Assembly (NCBI GenBank): GCA_047973235.1
Contig: JBKEBP010000033.1
Location: 1-37,933 of the forward strand
Length of the DNA: 37,933 nt
Source of the DNA: Aequitasia sp047973235
GTDB taxonomy: Bacteria; Bacillota; Clostridia; Lachnospirales; Lachnospiraceae
Reading direction: 5' to 3'
Shown: piece after piece, positions 15,450-23,762 of the stretch
Numbering within the stretch: position 1 is the stretch's first letter
Layout of the letters: each line of letters starts with the position of its first letter
Notes under the pieces: model-generated
Told to the model about the DNA's origin: nothing
Databases searched by the model: none
The model's input: only the letters and a program-made list of their open reading frames with translations
Translations under genes and position numbers: made by a program

Positions 15450-16376
15450 TTATTCCACTTTCTTTTTTTTTGACTTTTCATTTTTTGACTTTTTATTCTT
15501 TATAGATTTATTCTTTTTCTTGTGTTCACTTAGTTCTATTTGCTTTGATTGTTCCAAGAAGTCTGCATCTGCACTCTTGGTGGTTGGAATAAACTTCTTA
15601 GCAAATTTACCTTCTCCTCTATTCTTAACATATATGTAACCTATAATCGAAAAGAGTACTGCTCCGATAAAGTTGACCATTAGATCCTTCATCGTATCCA
15701 TTAAACCGATATCCAGATATCCACCTAGTCCTAAGTCCTGTCCGTTTATAAATACATCCTTGATATCAGCTATTCTTACAACTGTGTTTGTTCCTGTTGG
15801 ATCAAGTTTAACCGAATTAATTGAATGTACAATTGTATCTTTTTGCATGTCGTAGCCAAAGAAGTGATCCATCCCCCATTCAAAAAATTCCCATATGACA
15901 CCAATAGTCATAGAAAAACAAAATGCAACAATTGATAAAAATGCAGGTGATAATTCAAACTTCATCTTTTGATTTTGATTAAAGAAATCTACCATATAGA
16001 AACCTATGGCGGCCATTAGAAATCCATTCACTGTGTGAAGCGCCGTGTCCCAAAACGGAAATCTGATGTAATAAGCACTTATTTCACCTAATATTTCAGC
16101 TGCAAATATAAATACTAGAATCGTAATTTCCAAGCCGGTTGGTAATTCTATTTTCAAATTAACCTGTATTAAACTTGGTATTGTAAGTAATATCAATGTT
16201 AATGCACAGAGGAAAACGTTTTCGTAATTTCTGTTAAACATCTGCAGTATCATCATAATTATCACTGCAGCTCTAAGCACTACATACACGATAAATGAGC
16301 TCTTATGCTCACGTCTCTCCATCTCTAGTGCGCGACCCAATATTTTTAACCGTTGTCTAAAACGCATTTTTTTCAT
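15450..16376 (-). CDS. Polytopic membrane protein with a lysine-rich cytoplasmic tail
   Basis: The 308-residue protein has about seven hydrophobic segments: two close pairs in the first 105 residues, one around the motif FPFWDTALHTVNGFLMAAIGFYMV, one with FCFSMTIGVIWEFFEWGMDHFFG, and a last helix LMVNFIGAVLFSIIGYIYV. The conserved WDTALH and WEFFEWGMD motifs recall the YjdF/DUF2238 type of integral membrane proteins of unknown function; this is a similarity of layout, not a firm assignment. The last 25 residues are almost entirely Lys, Asn and Ser, which could bind nucleic acid or acidic lipids. An AGAGG site precedes the ATG. The gene is divergent from the dehydrogenase gene and upstream of nagB. 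Confidence 0.75.
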   Translation of the reverse strand: MKKMRFRQRLKILGRALEMERREHKSSFIVYVVLRAAVIIMMILQMFNRNYENVFLCALTLILLTIPSLIQVNLKIELPTGLEITILVFIFAAEILGEISAYYIRFPFWDTALHTVNGFLMAAIGFYMVDFFNQNQKMKFELSPAFLSIVAFCFSMTIGVIWEFFEWGMDHFFGYDMQKDTIVHSINSVKLDPTGTNTVVRIADIKDVFINGQDLGLGGYLDIGLMDTMKDLMVNFIGAVLFSIIGYIYVKNRGEGKFAKKFIPTTKSADADFLEQSKQIELSEHKKKNKSIKNKKSKNEKSKKKKVE

Positions 16377-16476
16377 ATCCTCTTTGATCTCCTAATTGCT
16401 TTCATTTAGTACCTTCATGTTCAAGTGTCATTCTAACAGATATAGCAAAAAATTAGAATACCTTATGTTATGACTT

Positions 16477-16504
16477 TTGTTATTACCTTTGTTAGAGTTA
16501 TATT
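16477..16504 (+). promoter_or_regulatory. Possible promoter of the short-chain dehydrogenase gene
   Basis: TTGTTA and TATATT are separated by 16 bp, about 100 bp before the dehydrogenase start codon. The match to consensus is moderate and the region is AT-rich, so chance similarity cannot be excluded. Confidence 0.4.
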
Positions 16505-16601
16505 AATTATCTCGTATTTATCCTTTTTTAACTTTTAATTGAGTAGTAAGCATGATAAACTAATAACAATCATAATAACATATAACAAGGAGGATTGCAT
16601 C

Positions 16602-17429
16602 ATGAAAAATATTTGTGTAGTAACCGGCGGTGGCAGCGGAATGGGACTTTCTACTGCAAAACTAATGGGAAAAGATCACCACGTAATTCTAGTCGGAAGA
16701 ACTGTATCAAAACTTGAAAATGCTTTAAATGAGCTCAAGACTTTAGGTCTGTCAGCAGAAACTTGCCCTTGTGATATAAGTAAACGTGAATCAGTTACGA
16801 AATTAGCTGAGTTTGCTGCTTCCAAAGGTAGTGTTACCGCCGTTATTCACGCTGCGGGCATGTCGCCTCATATGGGCTCCGGTGAAGTACTATTCGATGT
16901 AAACGCAATGGGAACTATATATATGAATGAAGAATTTGCAAAAGTAATGCCTAAAGATAGTTGTATCTTAAATGTTTCTTCTATGTCCGCCTATATGTTA
17001 CCTCCTGATCGTGTTCCTAGAGATGCTTATAAATTAAGCCTTTCTGATACTGATACCTTTAGAACAACGATGCTGCAAATTATCAATAGCATTCCCGCTG
17101 ATATGGCTCCGGGTTCTTCATATACTATTGCTAAAAACTTTGTAGTATGGTTTAGTGAAAAGTTTGCTTGTCTGTGTGGAAAAAATGGTATTCGTGTACT
17201 TTCTGTATCTCCCGGTACTTTTAGTACACCTATGGGTGATTTAGAGGGAGAAGAGGCTGCTGCCTTTGCTCGAATGGGTGCTCTTGGTCGTGTTGGTGAC
17301 CCTGATGAAATAGCCGTACTTATGGCCTTCCTTGCAAGTCCGGCTTGCAGTTACGTTACGGGAGTCGATATTCTATGCGATGGTGGAACTGTCGCTGCCA
17401 TGCACAAAAAAGCTGAACTAGGCGAATAA
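16602..17429 (+). CDS. Short-chain dehydrogenase/reductase
   Basis: About 275 residues. The nucleotide-binding motif GGGSGMG near the N-terminus, the HAAG strand (AVIHAAGMS), the catalytic Ser in LNVSSMS and the YTIAK motif carrying the catalytic Tyr and Lys are all present. The C-terminal part has SPGTFSTPMG and a VTGVDILCDGG ending typical of classical SDR enzymes. It should reduce a ketone or oxidise an alcohol with NAD(P)H; the substrate is not evident. I chose the ATG at 16602 because AAGGAGG at 16587-16593 lies 8 nt before it; the ATG-like start at 16539 would precede that site. The gene stands alone, converging on phoR with a shared terminator. Confidence 0.88.
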   Translation: MKNICVVTGGGSGMGLSTAKLMGKDHHVILVGRTVSKLENALNELKTLGLSAETCPCDISKRESVTKLAEFAASKGSVTAVIHAAGMSPHMGSGEVLFDVNAMGTIYMNEEFAKVMPKDSCILNVSSMSAYMLPPDRVPRDAYKLSLSDTDTFRTTMLQIINSIPADMAPGSSYTIAKNFVVWFSEKFACLCGKNGIRVLSVSPGTFSTPMGDLEGEEAAAFARMGALGRVGDPDEIAVLMAFLASPACSYVTGVDILCDGGTVAAMHKKAELGE

Positions 17430-17450
17430 TACACTCTAAAGTAAAGTTTT

Positions 17451-17495
17451 AGGGAGATGATAACTCGTTTTCAAGTTATCGTCTCCCTATTTTGG
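17451..17495. terminator. Bidirectional intrinsic terminator
   Basis: The stem AGGGAGATGATAACT pairs with AGTTATCGTCTCCCT (one G-T mismatch) around a short loop. On the plus strand it is followed by ATTTTGG, and on the minus strand by AAAACTTTACTTT. It lies between the convergent dehydrogenase and phoR genes and probably serves both. Confidence 0.8.
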
Positions 17496-17529
17496 AATCC
17501 GTCCTATTTCCCGACGGCACCTTTACATA

Positions 17530-18852
17530 TTACAGACTTGGAAATGTTAATTCAATTTTAGTACCTTCATTTACTGTACTCTCCATTTGTATATTAATAT
17601 TATGCATCTGAGCGGCATGCTTAACAATAGATAACCCTAGTCCTGTGCCTTCAACCTCTTTAGAATGGCTTTTATCCGCTCTATAAAATCTCTCAAATAC
17701 TCTTTCTTTATCTTCATTTCGTATTCCGATACCATTATCACTTACTATAAGCTTTATGCCACTTAGAGTTTTCCCAACCCAAACACTCACACTTCCATCT
17801 TCTACATTATACTTAATAGCATTGTCGACAAGATTTTGCACCATGTCTTCGATGACATTCTTTACTCCATTAAACATAACACTCTCTCCTCTTACTTCTA
17901 CTCTCACATTATATTTCTTTCCCATAGGAGTAAGTCTTGTTACGGTATCTCGAGCTATTTCAAATAAATCCATATTCTCGTGAACTAAGGCAATATCCTC
18001 ATCAAGCTTAGATAACTTAATCGCATCATTGATAATTCCTACCAGTCTGTTGGACTCATCATAAATACGTTTCGAAAATTCCGGTATATCCTCTTGTTTT
18101 ACCAGACCATTCTTCATTATTTCAGCATAACCGGAAATAGATGTAAGTGGTGTCTTCAGTTCATGAGACACATTTGCCGTAAATTCCTTTCTCATGTTAG
18201 CGATTGCTTCTTTTTCTTTATGGTGCTCATCTATATTTACTATAAGTGGTGCTAATTCTTCATATATTTCAGTTTTATGAGGATTCGCAATATCTATTTT
18301 ATTTATAGGATCAATTATATGCTTTACTTGCAACTTATATACTCTCCATGCAACCAAAATCATTAGTATAATTATAATTCCAATTGCAGGCAGTACATCA
18401 AGTGAAGTTCTAATGGCATCATCCATATCTTTGGATACTCTAAATATATTCCCGTTATCCATCTGTACGGCATAATACATCTGCTCTTTACCTACTGTAT
18501 CAGACTTTCTTATATCCTTTCCTTCACCTTTTGCTATTGCTTCTATCACTTCGGGACGCTCTCTGTGGTTTTCATCATATGCCTTCTTATTCTGGTCATA
18601 TATCACACTGCCATCCTCTTCTATGTATGTTACTCTTGTTGTAAGCCTAACCGAATCCAGTTCTTCGAAATAATCTGTTCCTGCAATATTTATAGCCTCT
18701 ATCATATAGTCAGCTTCTTGTTTCAACTCCGCTTCAATCATCTCAATATTTCGTGTATATAAAACTATAGTTGTCGCAACAAATGAAATTAGAAGACTAA
18801 TGACTATCATTATTATCATATTTCCTTGTATTTTTCTCTGTAACTTCATCAT
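17530..18852 (-). CDS. phoR: Phosphate-regulon sensor histidine kinase
   Basis: The 440-residue membrane kinase has a first helix at about residues 12-33, an extracytoplasmic loop of about 120 residues, a second helix at about 154-171 and a cytoplasmic kinase core. HisKA carries His230 in NVSHELKTPLTS, and HATPase has NLVDNAIKYN, DNGIGI and GTGLGLSIV. There is no clear PAS domain after the second helix. It should phosphorylate the response regulator encoded 7 bp upstream when phosphate is short, with PstSCAB-PhoU as the sensing input. It is the last gene of the pst operon. Two consecutive ATG codons follow the GAGGAG site; the second has the better spacing. Confidence 0.9.
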   Translation of the reverse strand: MMKLQRKIQGNMIIMIVISLLISFVATTIVLYTRNIEMIEAELKQEADYMIEAINIAGTDYFEELDSVRLTTRVTYIEEDGSVIYDQNKKAYDENHRERPEVIEAIAKGEGKDIRKSDTVGKEQMYYAVQMDNGNIFRVSKDMDDAIRTSLDVLPAIGIIIILMILVAWRVYKLQVKHIIDPINKIDIANPHKTEIYEELAPLIVNIDEHHKEKEAIANMRKEFTANVSHELKTPLTSISGYAEIMKNGLVKQEDIPEFSKRIYDESNRLVGIINDAIKLSKLDEDIALVHENMDLFEIARDTVTRLTPMGKKYNVRVEVRGESVMFNGVKNVIEDMVQNLVDNAIKYNVEDGSVSVWVGKTLSGIKLIVSDNGIGIRNEDKERVFERFYRADKSHSKEVEGTGLGLSIVKHAAQMHNINIQMESTVNEGTKIELTFPSL

Positions 18853-18859
18853 GGTCTCC

Positions 18860-19531
18860 TCATTTTTTTATTCTATACCCTACGCCTCTAATAGTCTCAA
18901 TCATATCGCCACATTCGTTGAGTTTTCCTCTAAGCGTACGTATATGTACATCTACTGTCCTTGTTTCGCCACCGAAGTCATAACCCCACACGCTTTCTAA
19001 TAATTTGTCTCTAGTCAAAACTATATTGGGGTTTTTCATTAGGTAATACAGGAGTTCATACTCCTTTAACGTTAGGGTTATAGTTTTATCAAACGCTTTT
19101 ACTTCTCGTTTTTTATGATCTATACTTAGCTCGCCTATTCTTATAACTGAATCGGTGGATTCTTCCGAATTAGTTCTTCTAAGAAGCGCTTTTACCCTCG
19201 AAATAAGTTCCATCATACCAAAAGGCTTTGTTATATAATCGTCTGCACCGGTATCAAGTCCAATCACTTTGTCGTACTCAGTTCCTTTTGCCGTCATCAT
19301 TATAATCGGAATTCTTTTCGTGTCTTCTGCTTTTCTTAGCCTTTGTAAAATCGAAATACCATCTTCACCGGGGAGCATAATATCAAGAAGTATAAGCTCG
19401 GGCTTTTCACTTAATAATACTTGATCCATTGCCTTGCCATCCGGAACCCCCTTTGAATTAAAGCCTGTACTTTCAAGGGTATACACTACTAATTCTCTTA
19501 TGTTGTCATCATCTTCAACGTATAATATCAT
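18860..19531 (-). CDS. phoP: Phosphate-regulon response regulator, OmpR/PhoB type
   Basis: The 223-residue protein has a receiver domain with acidic residues at 6-9, phosphoacceptor Asp50 in ILLDIMLPGEDG, the TAKG Thr region and ITKPFGM with the conserved Lys. A winged-helix DNA-binding domain follows, with LTLKEYELLYYLMKNP and TVDVHIRTLRGKL. It should bind the Pho box upstream of pstS. It is separated by one base from phoU and by 7 bp from phoR. In Firmicutes the pair is called PhoP-PhoR, in proteobacteria PhoB-PhoR. The specific assignment relies on the operon context. Confidence 0.92.
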   Translation of the reverse strand: MILYVEDDDNIRELVVYTLESTGFNSKGVPDGKAMDQVLLSEKPELILLDIMLPGEDGISILQRLRKAEDTKRIPIIMMTAKGTEYDKVIGLDTGADDYITKPFGMMELISRVKALLRRTNSEESTDSVIRIGELSIDHKKREVKAFDKTITLTLKEYELLYYLMKNPNIVLTRDKLLESVWGYDFGGETRTVDVHIRTLRGKLNECGDMIETIRGVGYRIKK

Positions 19532-19532
19532 C

Positions 19533-20189
19533 CTAGTTTCCCTCTTTGTGTACTCCTGTAATTGAGTATTCTACCCATTCTGCAATATTTGTAGCATGGT
19601 CAGCAATTCTCTCCAAATACTTTGCTACCATCATAAGGTCCATTGCTCGCTCACCGTGTTCGCCTTTATCCTCGGATAGAAACTTGGCAAGTCTTCTTCT
19701 GCTTTCTACAAATAATGTATCTACTTCATCATCTGCATGGATAACTTCCTGTGTAAGAGCAAGGTCTTTATTTACATAAGCAACAACACTGTTTTTTACC
19801 ATTTCAGAGGCTGCATCCGCCATGAGTAAAATCTCTTGCATATCCATATCTATGCTTTCCTTAATGTTTTCAGAAATGATGATTTCTGCTATATCTGCTG
19901 TCTGATCACCGATTCTCTCCATGTCGGTTATCATCTTAAGTGCTGATGAAACCTGTCTTAAATCTCTTGCTACCGGTTGTTGCTCCAATAGCATCTTAAG
20001 GCACAGTGTTTCGATGTCCTTTTCGATTTGATCGATTGTCTCATCTGCTTCTTGCACCTTCCTGGCCTGCTCTACATCTCCCTCTTTAAGTGCCTGCGTA
20101 ACCTTGTTGATTGCAACGGTACAGAGTTCACCCATAGTAGTTAGTTGTTTGTTGAGCTCACTTAATAACTCATCTAATTTATTACGCAT
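19533..20189 (-). CDS. phoU: Phosphate transport system regulator PhoU
   Basis: The 218-residue all-helical protein consists of two similar three-helix halves, each with the PhoU signature: VQEADETIDQIEKDIE followed by ERIGDQTADIAEI in the first half, and IHADDEVDTLFVE with KYLERIADHATNIAEW in the second. The acidic motifs bind metal clusters in known structures. PhoU links the Pst transporter to the kinase and holds the regulon off when phosphate is plentiful. It lies one base after pstB and one base before the response regulator, which indicates tight co-expression. Confidence 0.95.
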   Translation of the reverse strand: MRNKLDELLSELNKQLTTMGELCTVAINKVTQALKEGDVEQARKVQEADETIDQIEKDIETLCLKMLLEQQPVARDLRQVSSALKMITDMERIGDQTADIAEIIISENIKESIDMDMQEILLMADAASEMVKNSVVAYVNKDLALTQEVIHADDEVDTLFVESRRRLAKFLSEDKGEHGERAMDLMMVAKYLERIADHATNIAEWVEYSITGVHKEGN

Positions 20190-20190
20190 A

Positions 20191-20946
20191 TTATCCGAAC
20201 CTCCCCGTTATATAATCTTCAGTTCTTTTGTCTGAAGGAATTGAGAACAACTTGTCAGTGTCGTTATATTCAATCACTTCTCCTAATAAGAAGAAGGCAG
20301 TATTATCAGAAATTCTAACAGCTTGCTGCATATTGTGTGTCACCATAACAATAGTATACTTTTTTTTAAGTTCCGCCGCAAGGTCCTCGATTTTAGATGT
20401 GGATATCGGATCCAGTGCTGATGTTGGCTCATCCATAAGCAGAACCTCCGGTTCAACAGCAAGTGCTCTGGCTATGCATATTCTCTGCTGCTGCCCTCCT
20501 GACATACTTAGAGCACTCTTCTTGAGTCTATCCTTTGCATCCTCCCAAATGGCTGCATTTCTTAACGACATCTCTACTATCTCATCCAGTTTTTTCTTAG
20601 ACTTTATCCCATGAGTTCTTGGGCCATATGCGATATTATCATATATACTCATTGGAAATGGATTTGGCTTTTGAAAAACCATCCCCACTCGCTTTCTAAG
20701 ATTATTTACATCCATATCTTTATAAATGTTCTCACCATCTAACGATATTTCTCCGTCTATTTTACAGCCCTCTACCAAATCATTCATTCGATTAATTGAT
20801 TTTAGCAATGTGGATTTTCCACAACCTGATGGACCGATAAACGCTGTTATCTTTTTTTCTTCTATATTCATATTTATATTTTTTAGAGCTTTGAAATCTC
20901 CATAATATAAATCTAAGTCTTTAACTACAATTTTCTCTTCATTCAT
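20191..20946 (-). CDS. pstB: Phosphate ABC transporter ATP-binding protein
   Basis: The 251-residue ATPase has Walker A GPSGCGKST at residues 38-46, a Q-loop segment MVFQKPNPFPMSIYDNIAYG that is typical of PstB, the ABC signature LSMSGGQQQR, Walker B VLLMDEPTSALDP and the switch His in VTHNMQQAVRIS. It drives high-affinity phosphate import through PstC and PstA and works on the cytoplasmic side of the membrane. The length is normal. It begins 15 bp after pstA. Confidence 0.97.
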   Translation of the reverse strand: MNEEKIVVKDLDLYYGDFKALKNINMNIEEKKITAFIGPSGCGKSTLLKSINRMNDLVEGCKIDGEISLDGENIYKDMDVNNLRKRVGMVFQKPNPFPMSIYDNIAYGPRTHGIKSKKKLDEIVEMSLRNAAIWEDAKDRLKKSALSMSGGQQQRICIARALAVEPEVLLMDEPTSALDPISTSKIEDLAAELKKKYTIVMVTHNMQQAVRISDNTAFFLLGEVIEYNDTDKLFSIPSDKRTEDYITGRFG

Positions 20947-20961
20947 ATCCGGTCCTTTCTT

Positions 20962-21816
20962 TTACGTTTTTGTAAGTCGTTTTGCTACCATGCCTGACAA
21001 TGTATTGATTCCAAGCACTAATGCAAGTAATACCACTGCCGTTGCATAAGCTTCATCCATATGTAAACCTTCACTTGCCAAATTATACATATGGACTGCT
21101 AACGTCCTGCCGGATCCCATTACATTGCCGGGGATAGCTGCAACCGTTCCTGCAGTATATATTAGCGCTGCTGTTTCACCTACTATTCTGCCAATTGCAA
21201 GTATTACACCTGATAATATTCCGGGTACTGCAGTCGGCAAAACTATTTTAAAGACTGTCCGAAGCTTTCCTGCTCCAAGTCCGAAGCTTCCTTCTCTAAA
21301 GGTGTCCGGCACGGATTTTAATGCTTCTTCTGTCGTTTTAATAATAAGTGGTAGTATCATAATTGCAAGAGTAGCTGCACCTGCTAATAACGAAAACCCC
21401 CATCCAAGAGTTGTTACAAAAAACAGCATTCCGAAAAGCCCATAAATAATAGATGGAATACCCGTAAGTGTTTCAGTTGTTATTCTGATTATGCCCATCA
21501 ATTTATTTCCACGCTTCGCATACTCAACAAGAAATATAGCCGAAAATATGCCTAATGGAACAGCAATAAGAAGAGACATAAACGTCATAATAATTGTATT
21601 AATAAGAGCCGGCATCAGTGACACATTATCCGAAGTATATGTTATGGAAAATAATTCCGGTTTAATATGTGGTATACCCTTTATCAGAATATATGCCAGT
21701 ATAAATAGTAATATACTAAAGGTTATTATTGTTGATAACATTACGAATATACGAATAATAAAGGCTCCGGGATGATTTCTTATAAAGGAAACTTCATTTC
21801 TAATTCTAGCCTTCAT
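20962..21816 (-). CDS. pstA: Phosphate ABC transporter permease PstA
   Basis: The 284-residue membrane protein has six predicted helices, with a long N-terminal helix at about residues 20-45, and the binding-protein-dependent transport signature in the region EEALKSVPDTFREGSFGLGAGKLRTVFKIVLP, which contacts PstB. With PstC it forms the phosphate channel. The start overlaps the end of pstC by 11 bp. It ends with the cytoplasmic segment VAKRLTKT. Confidence 0.95.
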   Translation of the reverse strand: MKARIRNEVSFIRNHPGAFIIRIFVMLSTIITFSILLFILAYILIKGIPHIKPELFSITYTSDNVSLMPALINTIIMTFMSLLIAVPLGIFSAIFLVEYAKRGNKLMGIIRITTETLTGIPSIIYGLFGMLFFVTTLGWGFSLLAGAATLAIMILPLIIKTTEEALKSVPDTFREGSFGLGAGKLRTVFKIVLPTAVPGILSGVILAIGRIVGETAALIYTAGTVAAIPGNVMGSGRTLAVHMYNLASEGLHMDEAYATAVVLLALVLGINTLSGMVAKRLTKT

Positions 21817-22684
21817 ATGAGTTCCTCCTATTTAGTAATGATACACATACGTTTATGATTAATATAAACACAAACAATACCACACCTGTTGCAATAAGTG
21901 CTTCTCTATGTAAATCCGTAGCATATCCCATCTCAAGAACTATATTCGCAGTAAGGGTTCGTATACCTCTAAATATTCCATTTGGCAGTCTTGCCTGATT
22001 TCCGGCTACCATTATAACTGCCATTGTTTCCCCTACTGCTCTGCCTATACCAAGTACAACTCCTGATACTACACCTGATTTAGCAGCTGGTATCACAACC
22101 TTAAATATCGCACCTTCATGTGTATCGCCTAGTGCAAGTGCTCCTTCATAATACTGTGACGGAACGGCCCTTATCGCCGACTCTGAAACACCTATTATCG
22201 TAGGGAGAATCATCATTCCAAGAAGTAATGATGCGGTTACTATACTGCTTCCATTTCCACCGAATCCAAGATTTCTTCCTAAGTCTCTAACTATCGGCAC
22301 CATTACTACTAATCCGAAGAATCCATATACAACCGAAGGGATTCCCGCCAGTAAATTTGTAGCCGTCTTAAGTGGTTTATATATTTCTTTAGGACAGTAC
22401 TTAGCCAGAAAAACCGCTGTTAATATCCCTATAGGTACACCAACCAATATCGCTCCACCTGTCACATATAAGCTTCCTACAATCATCGGTAATATTCCAT
22501 ATAATTCATTACTTGGACGCCATATGGTACCACCTAAAAATTTGAAAAATCCTATTTCTTTTATCGCCGGAAACCCATTTATCAATAAAAAGTAACAAAT
22601 AACACCAACCGCTAATATAGAAACACACGCTGTAAGAAAGAATACCCATTTCATGAATTTTTCTCTGAACTGTGCTAATTTCAT
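21806..22684 (-). CDS. pstC: Phosphate ABC transporter permease PstC
   Basis: The 292-residue membrane protein has six predicted helices, a periplasmic-type loop with FLGGTIWRPSNELYGILPMIVGSLYVT typical of PstC, and the coupling motif SESAIRAVPSQYYEGALALGDTHEGAIFKVVIP. It is the partner of PstA. The start codon overlaps the end of pstS by 4 bp, which suggests coupled translation. Confidence 0.95.
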   Translation of the reverse strand: MKLAQFREKFMKWVFFLTACVSILAVGVICYFLLINGFPAIKEIGFFKFLGGTIWRPSNELYGILPMIVGSLYVTGGAILVGVPIGILTAVFLAKYCPKEIYKPLKTATNLLAGIPSVVYGFFGLVVMVPIVRDLGRNLGFGGNGSSIVTASLLLGMMILPTIIGVSESAIRAVPSQYYEGALALGDTHEGAIFKVVIPAAKSGVVSGVVLGIGRAVGETMAVIMVAGNQARLPNGIFRGIRTLTANIVLEMGYATDLHREALIATGVVLFVFILIINVCVSLLNRRNSYEG

Positions 22685-23562
22685 TCTTTCACCACCTCAT
22701 CCCATGTATATGCATTTCCATAGTAAATGTCATGCACCTTTGCACTTGTAAGTCCATCTATATTATTTAATCTGTTAACTATAACTGCTATACCATCAAT
22801 TGCTATCTTAGTTGCTTCAATGCCTTTCTTCTTTTCAGAGTCCTCCAGCTCTCTGGAAACCATACCTATATCATAGCTGCCTTCACCTGTGGCAGTAACA
22901 CCTGTGGTCGAATCCGTAGTCTGAAGTTCAACTTTCATATCCGGATTAAGATGCTCATATCTTTCAATTAGCTTCTCCATTACCGGTGCCACCGAAGAAG
23001 ATCCTCCTACCACTATTTTTCCGCTTAATCCACTAGGCTTGTATTCGTCTTTATTATCAAGTGGAATATAACCTGTCTCCTCCACTACCTTTTGACCTGC
23101 CGGACTTAATATAAAACTGATGAAATCTTTTGTTTGCCTACTCAATTCTCTGTGTGAGTCTGTTACTATATTAAATGGTCTTGCGATCTTATATTCACCG
23201 GATTTTATATTCTCTTCACTGATAGCTACACCATCTATCTCCAATGCCTTGACAGTATTATTTAAGGAACCTAGAGAGATATATCCTATTGCATATTCAT
23301 CACCTGCAACTGTTGTCATAGTAACTGCTGTACTATTAGTTATCTGTGCTTCTAAAGTTGTCAGGTCTCCATCTATTCCATTAAGTTCTCCGGTAACTTC
23401 AAAAAGATCTACAAATGCACCTCTGGTCCCGGATCCCTCTTCTCTGGATACTATAGTTATGTCATTAGATGCATCAAAGTACGTGGTTTCCTTTGCGCAT
23501 CCTACTACACATACAGTTAATAATAAGCCTATTATCATTATACACTTTAATTTTGTCTTCAT
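22681..23562 (-). CDS. pstS: Phosphate-binding lipoprotein PstS
   Basis: The 293-residue protein has a lipoprotein signal with lipobox VVGC (Cys22), so it is anchored outside the membrane. Two related stretches make up the phosphate site: ITIVSREEGSGTRGAFVDLFEV and IVVGGSSSVAPVMEKLIERY, the latter with the Ser-rich phosphate loop seen in PstS proteins; DSTTGVTATGEGSYDIGMVSRELE follows. The order of the two lobes looks permuted compared with many PstS proteins, since the EGSGTRGA element comes before the SSSVAP element. This arrangement occurs in other Firmicutes PstS as far as I recall. It is the first gene of the pst-pho operon and lies behind the Pho box. Confidence 0.92.
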   Translation of the reverse strand: MKTKLKCIMIIGLLLTVCVVGCAKETTYFDASNDITIVSREEGSGTRGAFVDLFEVTGELNGIDGDLTTLEAQITNSTAVTMTTVAGDEYAIGYISLGSLNNTVKALEIDGVAISEENIKSGEYKIARPFNIVTDSHRELSRQTKDFISFILSPAGQKVVEETGYIPLDNKDEYKPSGLSGKIVVGGSSSVAPVMEKLIERYEHLNPDMKVELQTTDSTTGVTATGEGSYDIGMVSRELEDSEKKKGIEATKIAIDGIAVIVNRLNNIDGLTSAKVHDIYYGNAYTWDEVVKE

Positions 23563-23581
23563 AAATCGCCCTCACTTTAAG

Positions 23582-23639
23582 ATAATACTACATTGTTTTT
23601 GTAAAATGTATGTTTCGTGTTATGTAAAATCCATGTAAA
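23582..23639 (-). promoter_or_regulatory. Pho box and promoter of the pst-pho operon
   Basis: On the minus strand four TTTACA-like repeats are spaced by one helical turn: TTTACA at 23639-23634, TTTACA at 23628-23623, GAAACA at 23616-23611 and TTTACA at 23605-23600 (steps of 11, 12 and 11 bp). This matches known PhoP-type sites of direct 6-bp repeats with 5-bp gaps. A TATTAT -10 candidate lies at 23587-23582, with no separate -35 box, as expected for an activated promoter. The start codon follows 20 bp later. Confidence 0.75.
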
Positions 23640-23691
23640 ATATATGAAAGTTTTAATACTTTTATGCATATATGGATTATTGTTTTTTAAT

Positions 23692-23721
23692 TTGACTATT
23701 CTCGTCTTTCTTTCGTATGAT
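23692..23721 (+). promoter_or_regulatory. Promoter of the oleate hydratase gene
   Basis: TTGACT (23692-23697) and TATGAT (23716-23721) are 18 bp apart, 42 bp upstream of the start codon. The region between the divergent pstS and oleate hydratase genes is about 200 bp; this promoter and the Pho box are the only signals I see in it. Confidence 0.55.
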
Positions 23722-23762
23722 ATTACAATAAAAAACCGGGGATTTCATGAAAGGAGATTCAT

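Noticed and set aside
23120..23638. 172-codon plus-strand frame opposite pstS
   Set aside because: It covers the phosphate-binding motifs of pstS and the Pho box on the other strand, with no ribosome binding site.
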